Source: Bryobacterales bacterium (GTDB lineage: Bacteria; Acidobacteriota; Terriglobia; Bryobacterales; Bryobacteraceae). Taken from it: a stretch of DNA of 6,416 nucleotides. Position numbers and translations under genes: made by a program. Numbering within the stretch: position 1 is the first letter of the stretch; each line of letters starts with the position of its first letter. This document shows, piece by piece, positions 5,548 through 6,416 of this stretch. Below the pieces are notes generated by a model. The model had not been told where the DNA came from, did not search any database, and was given only the letters and a program-made list of their open reading frames with translations. The DNA lies in contig PLRZ01000357.1 of NCBI GenBank assembly GCA_003164075.1, positions 1-6,416 on the forward strand. The letters run 5' to 3'.

Positions 5548-6416
5548 CTGCGCTCCCCTATTCGAGTAACCGCCCTATGCGCAGTGCTGCTGCTTGCGGG
5601 CGGCTGCGCCAGCCCCCGCTACGTGCGGCCGGACGTTCCCGTTCCGCCAGCCTATCGCGGCGACATCCCCGCGCCCGATGCCGCCAATAACGGCGAAACC
5701 CGCAGCCTGGGCGAACTCCGATGGCAGGATCTGGTCCGCGACGAGGAACTGACGAAGCTCATCGACGAGGCGCTGGCCCACAACTTCGACGTGCAGATCG
5801 CCGCTGCGCGCGTGTTGGAGGCCCGCGCTCAACTGACCATCGCGCGAGCGCCCCGGCTCCCGTCCGTCGACGCCCAGGGCGGCTACAGCAATCTCCGCAC
5901 CCTCGGAATCGACACCGATTACACCAACCTTTCCGTCAGCCTGGGTTGGGAGTTGGACCTTTGGGGACGAATCCGCAATACCAGCGCAGCCGCGCGCGCC
6001 GCCCTCCTCGGTAGCGTCGAAGCGCGGCGCACCGTGCTGCAGACGCTGGTGAGTGATGTGGCGAGCAACTACTTCCTGTTGCGCGACCTGGACCTGGAGC
6101 TCGAAATCACGCGGCACGCGCTCAAACTCCGCGAGGATTCACTCGACCTGGTGCAGCTTCGCGTGGATAACGGCTATTCCTCGGAGATCGACCTCCGCCA
6201 GGCCGAAGTGCTGGTGAAAAGCGCCCGCGCGGCGCTGCCGGGGCTGGAACTGCAGAGCGAGCAGACCGAAAACCAGATCGCCATCCTGCTTGGCCGGAAT
6301 CCCGGACCGATTGTCCGCGGCCGTCCACTGCTCGACCAGGGGCTCGCCGTCAGTGTTCCCGCCGGCTTGCCATCGGCGCTGCTGGACCGCCGGCCCGACA
6401 TCCGCCAGGCGGAACA
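5548..6416 (+). CDS. TolC/OprM-family outer-membrane factor lipoprotein (NodT type), 3' end beyond window
   Basis: This partial gene (about 290 residues visible) encodes the outer-membrane duct of a tripartite efflux system. The signal sequence reads RVTALCAVLLLAGGCAS, with Cys at 5605-5607 as the lipidation site. Family hallmarks follow: YVRPDVPVPPAY, LGELRWQDLVRDEELTKLIDEALAHN, the first helical hairpin (VQIAAARVLEARAQLTIARAPRLPSVDAQGGYS), VSLGWELDLWGRIRN, then VASNYFLLRDLDLELEITRHALKLREDSLDLVQLRVDNGYSSEIDLRQAEV, LLGRNPGP and GLPSALLDRRPDIRQAE at the window edge. The start is unresolved. No ATG lies close to the signal; CTG 5548 would place Cys at residue 20 and ATT 5560 at residue 16, both rare starts. 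The frame stays open upstream through element B to ATGs at 5440, 5353 and 5290. The last is 11 nt after the adaptor stop with AGG nearby, but would add over 80 residues before the signal. Confidence 0.88.
   Translation, partial: MRSPIRVTALCAVLLLAGGCASPRYVRPDVPVPPAYRGDIPAPDAANNGETRSLGELRWQDLVRDEELTKLIDEALAHNFDVQIAAARVLEARAQLTIARAPRLPSVDAQGGYSNLRTLGIDTDYTNLSVSLGWELDLWGRIRNTSAAARAALLGSVEARRTVLQTLVSDVASNYFLLRDLDLELEITRHALKLREDSLDLVQLRVDNGYSSEIDLRQAEVLVKSARAALPGLELQSEQTENQIAILLGRNPGPIVRGRPLLDQGLAVSVPAGLPSALLDRRPDIRQAE

Noticed and set aside
5331..5690. Plus-strand open frame of 119 codons between the efflux genes
   Set aside because: It lies mostly in the palindromic repeat and then overlaps the outer-membrane factor in a different frame.
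5575..6117. Minus-strand open frame of 180 codons
   Set aside because: Fully antisense to the outer-membrane factor, whose family motifs are unmistakable in the plus-strand frame.

Overview
This is a GC-rich bacterial window with lipoprotein-type envelope genes, so the host is very probably Gram-negative (diderm). The short coupled operons and the abundance of palindromic intergenic repeats recall large soil Acidobacteriota genomes (Solibacter-like). That placement is an impression; no marker gene is present to fix it.

Layout. (1) 1-343 is non-coding and dominated by palindromic repeat element A (about 90-335). (2) 344-2530, minus strand, is a two-gene unit: a membrane-anchored SPFH/prohibitin-type protein, followed after 3 nt by a type I periplasmic (Leu/Ile/Val-type) solute-binding protein carrying an unusual tandem-repeat insert. 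(3) 2531-2945 is non-coding and holds a paired inverted repeat (2583-2765) and a stem-loop (2922-2945). (4) 2946-3602, minus strand, is a DUF697-like membrane protein followed by an easily missed 55-residue two-helix membrane protein. (5) 3603-3997 is a divergent intergenic region with promoter-like sequences and an inverted repeat. (6) 3998-6416, plus strand, is an RND-type efflux adaptor lipoprotein and then, running off the window, a TolC/OprM (NodT-type) outer-membrane factor lipoprotein. A second copy of the element A core, in opposite orientation (element B, 5370-5520), lies between these two genes.

How the genes fit together. The plus-strand pair would supply the periplasmic adaptor and the outer-membrane exit duct of a tripartite efflux system. 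The inner-membrane pump gene that usually sits between them is absent, and a palindromic repeat occupies that space. The minus-strand SPFH/solute-binding pair has no ABC permease or ATPase in view, so a standard amino-acid importer is not evident. No tRNA, rRNA, CRISPR array, transposase or phage gene was seen.

The most interesting points are: the two inverted copies of one element bracketing about 5 kb; compensatory base changes between the arms of the 2583-2765 repeat; the outer-membrane factor whose reading frame runs upstream straight through a repeat and has no ATG where its signal peptide should begin; the hidden small membrane protein; and the repeat-expanded loop in the solute-binding protein.
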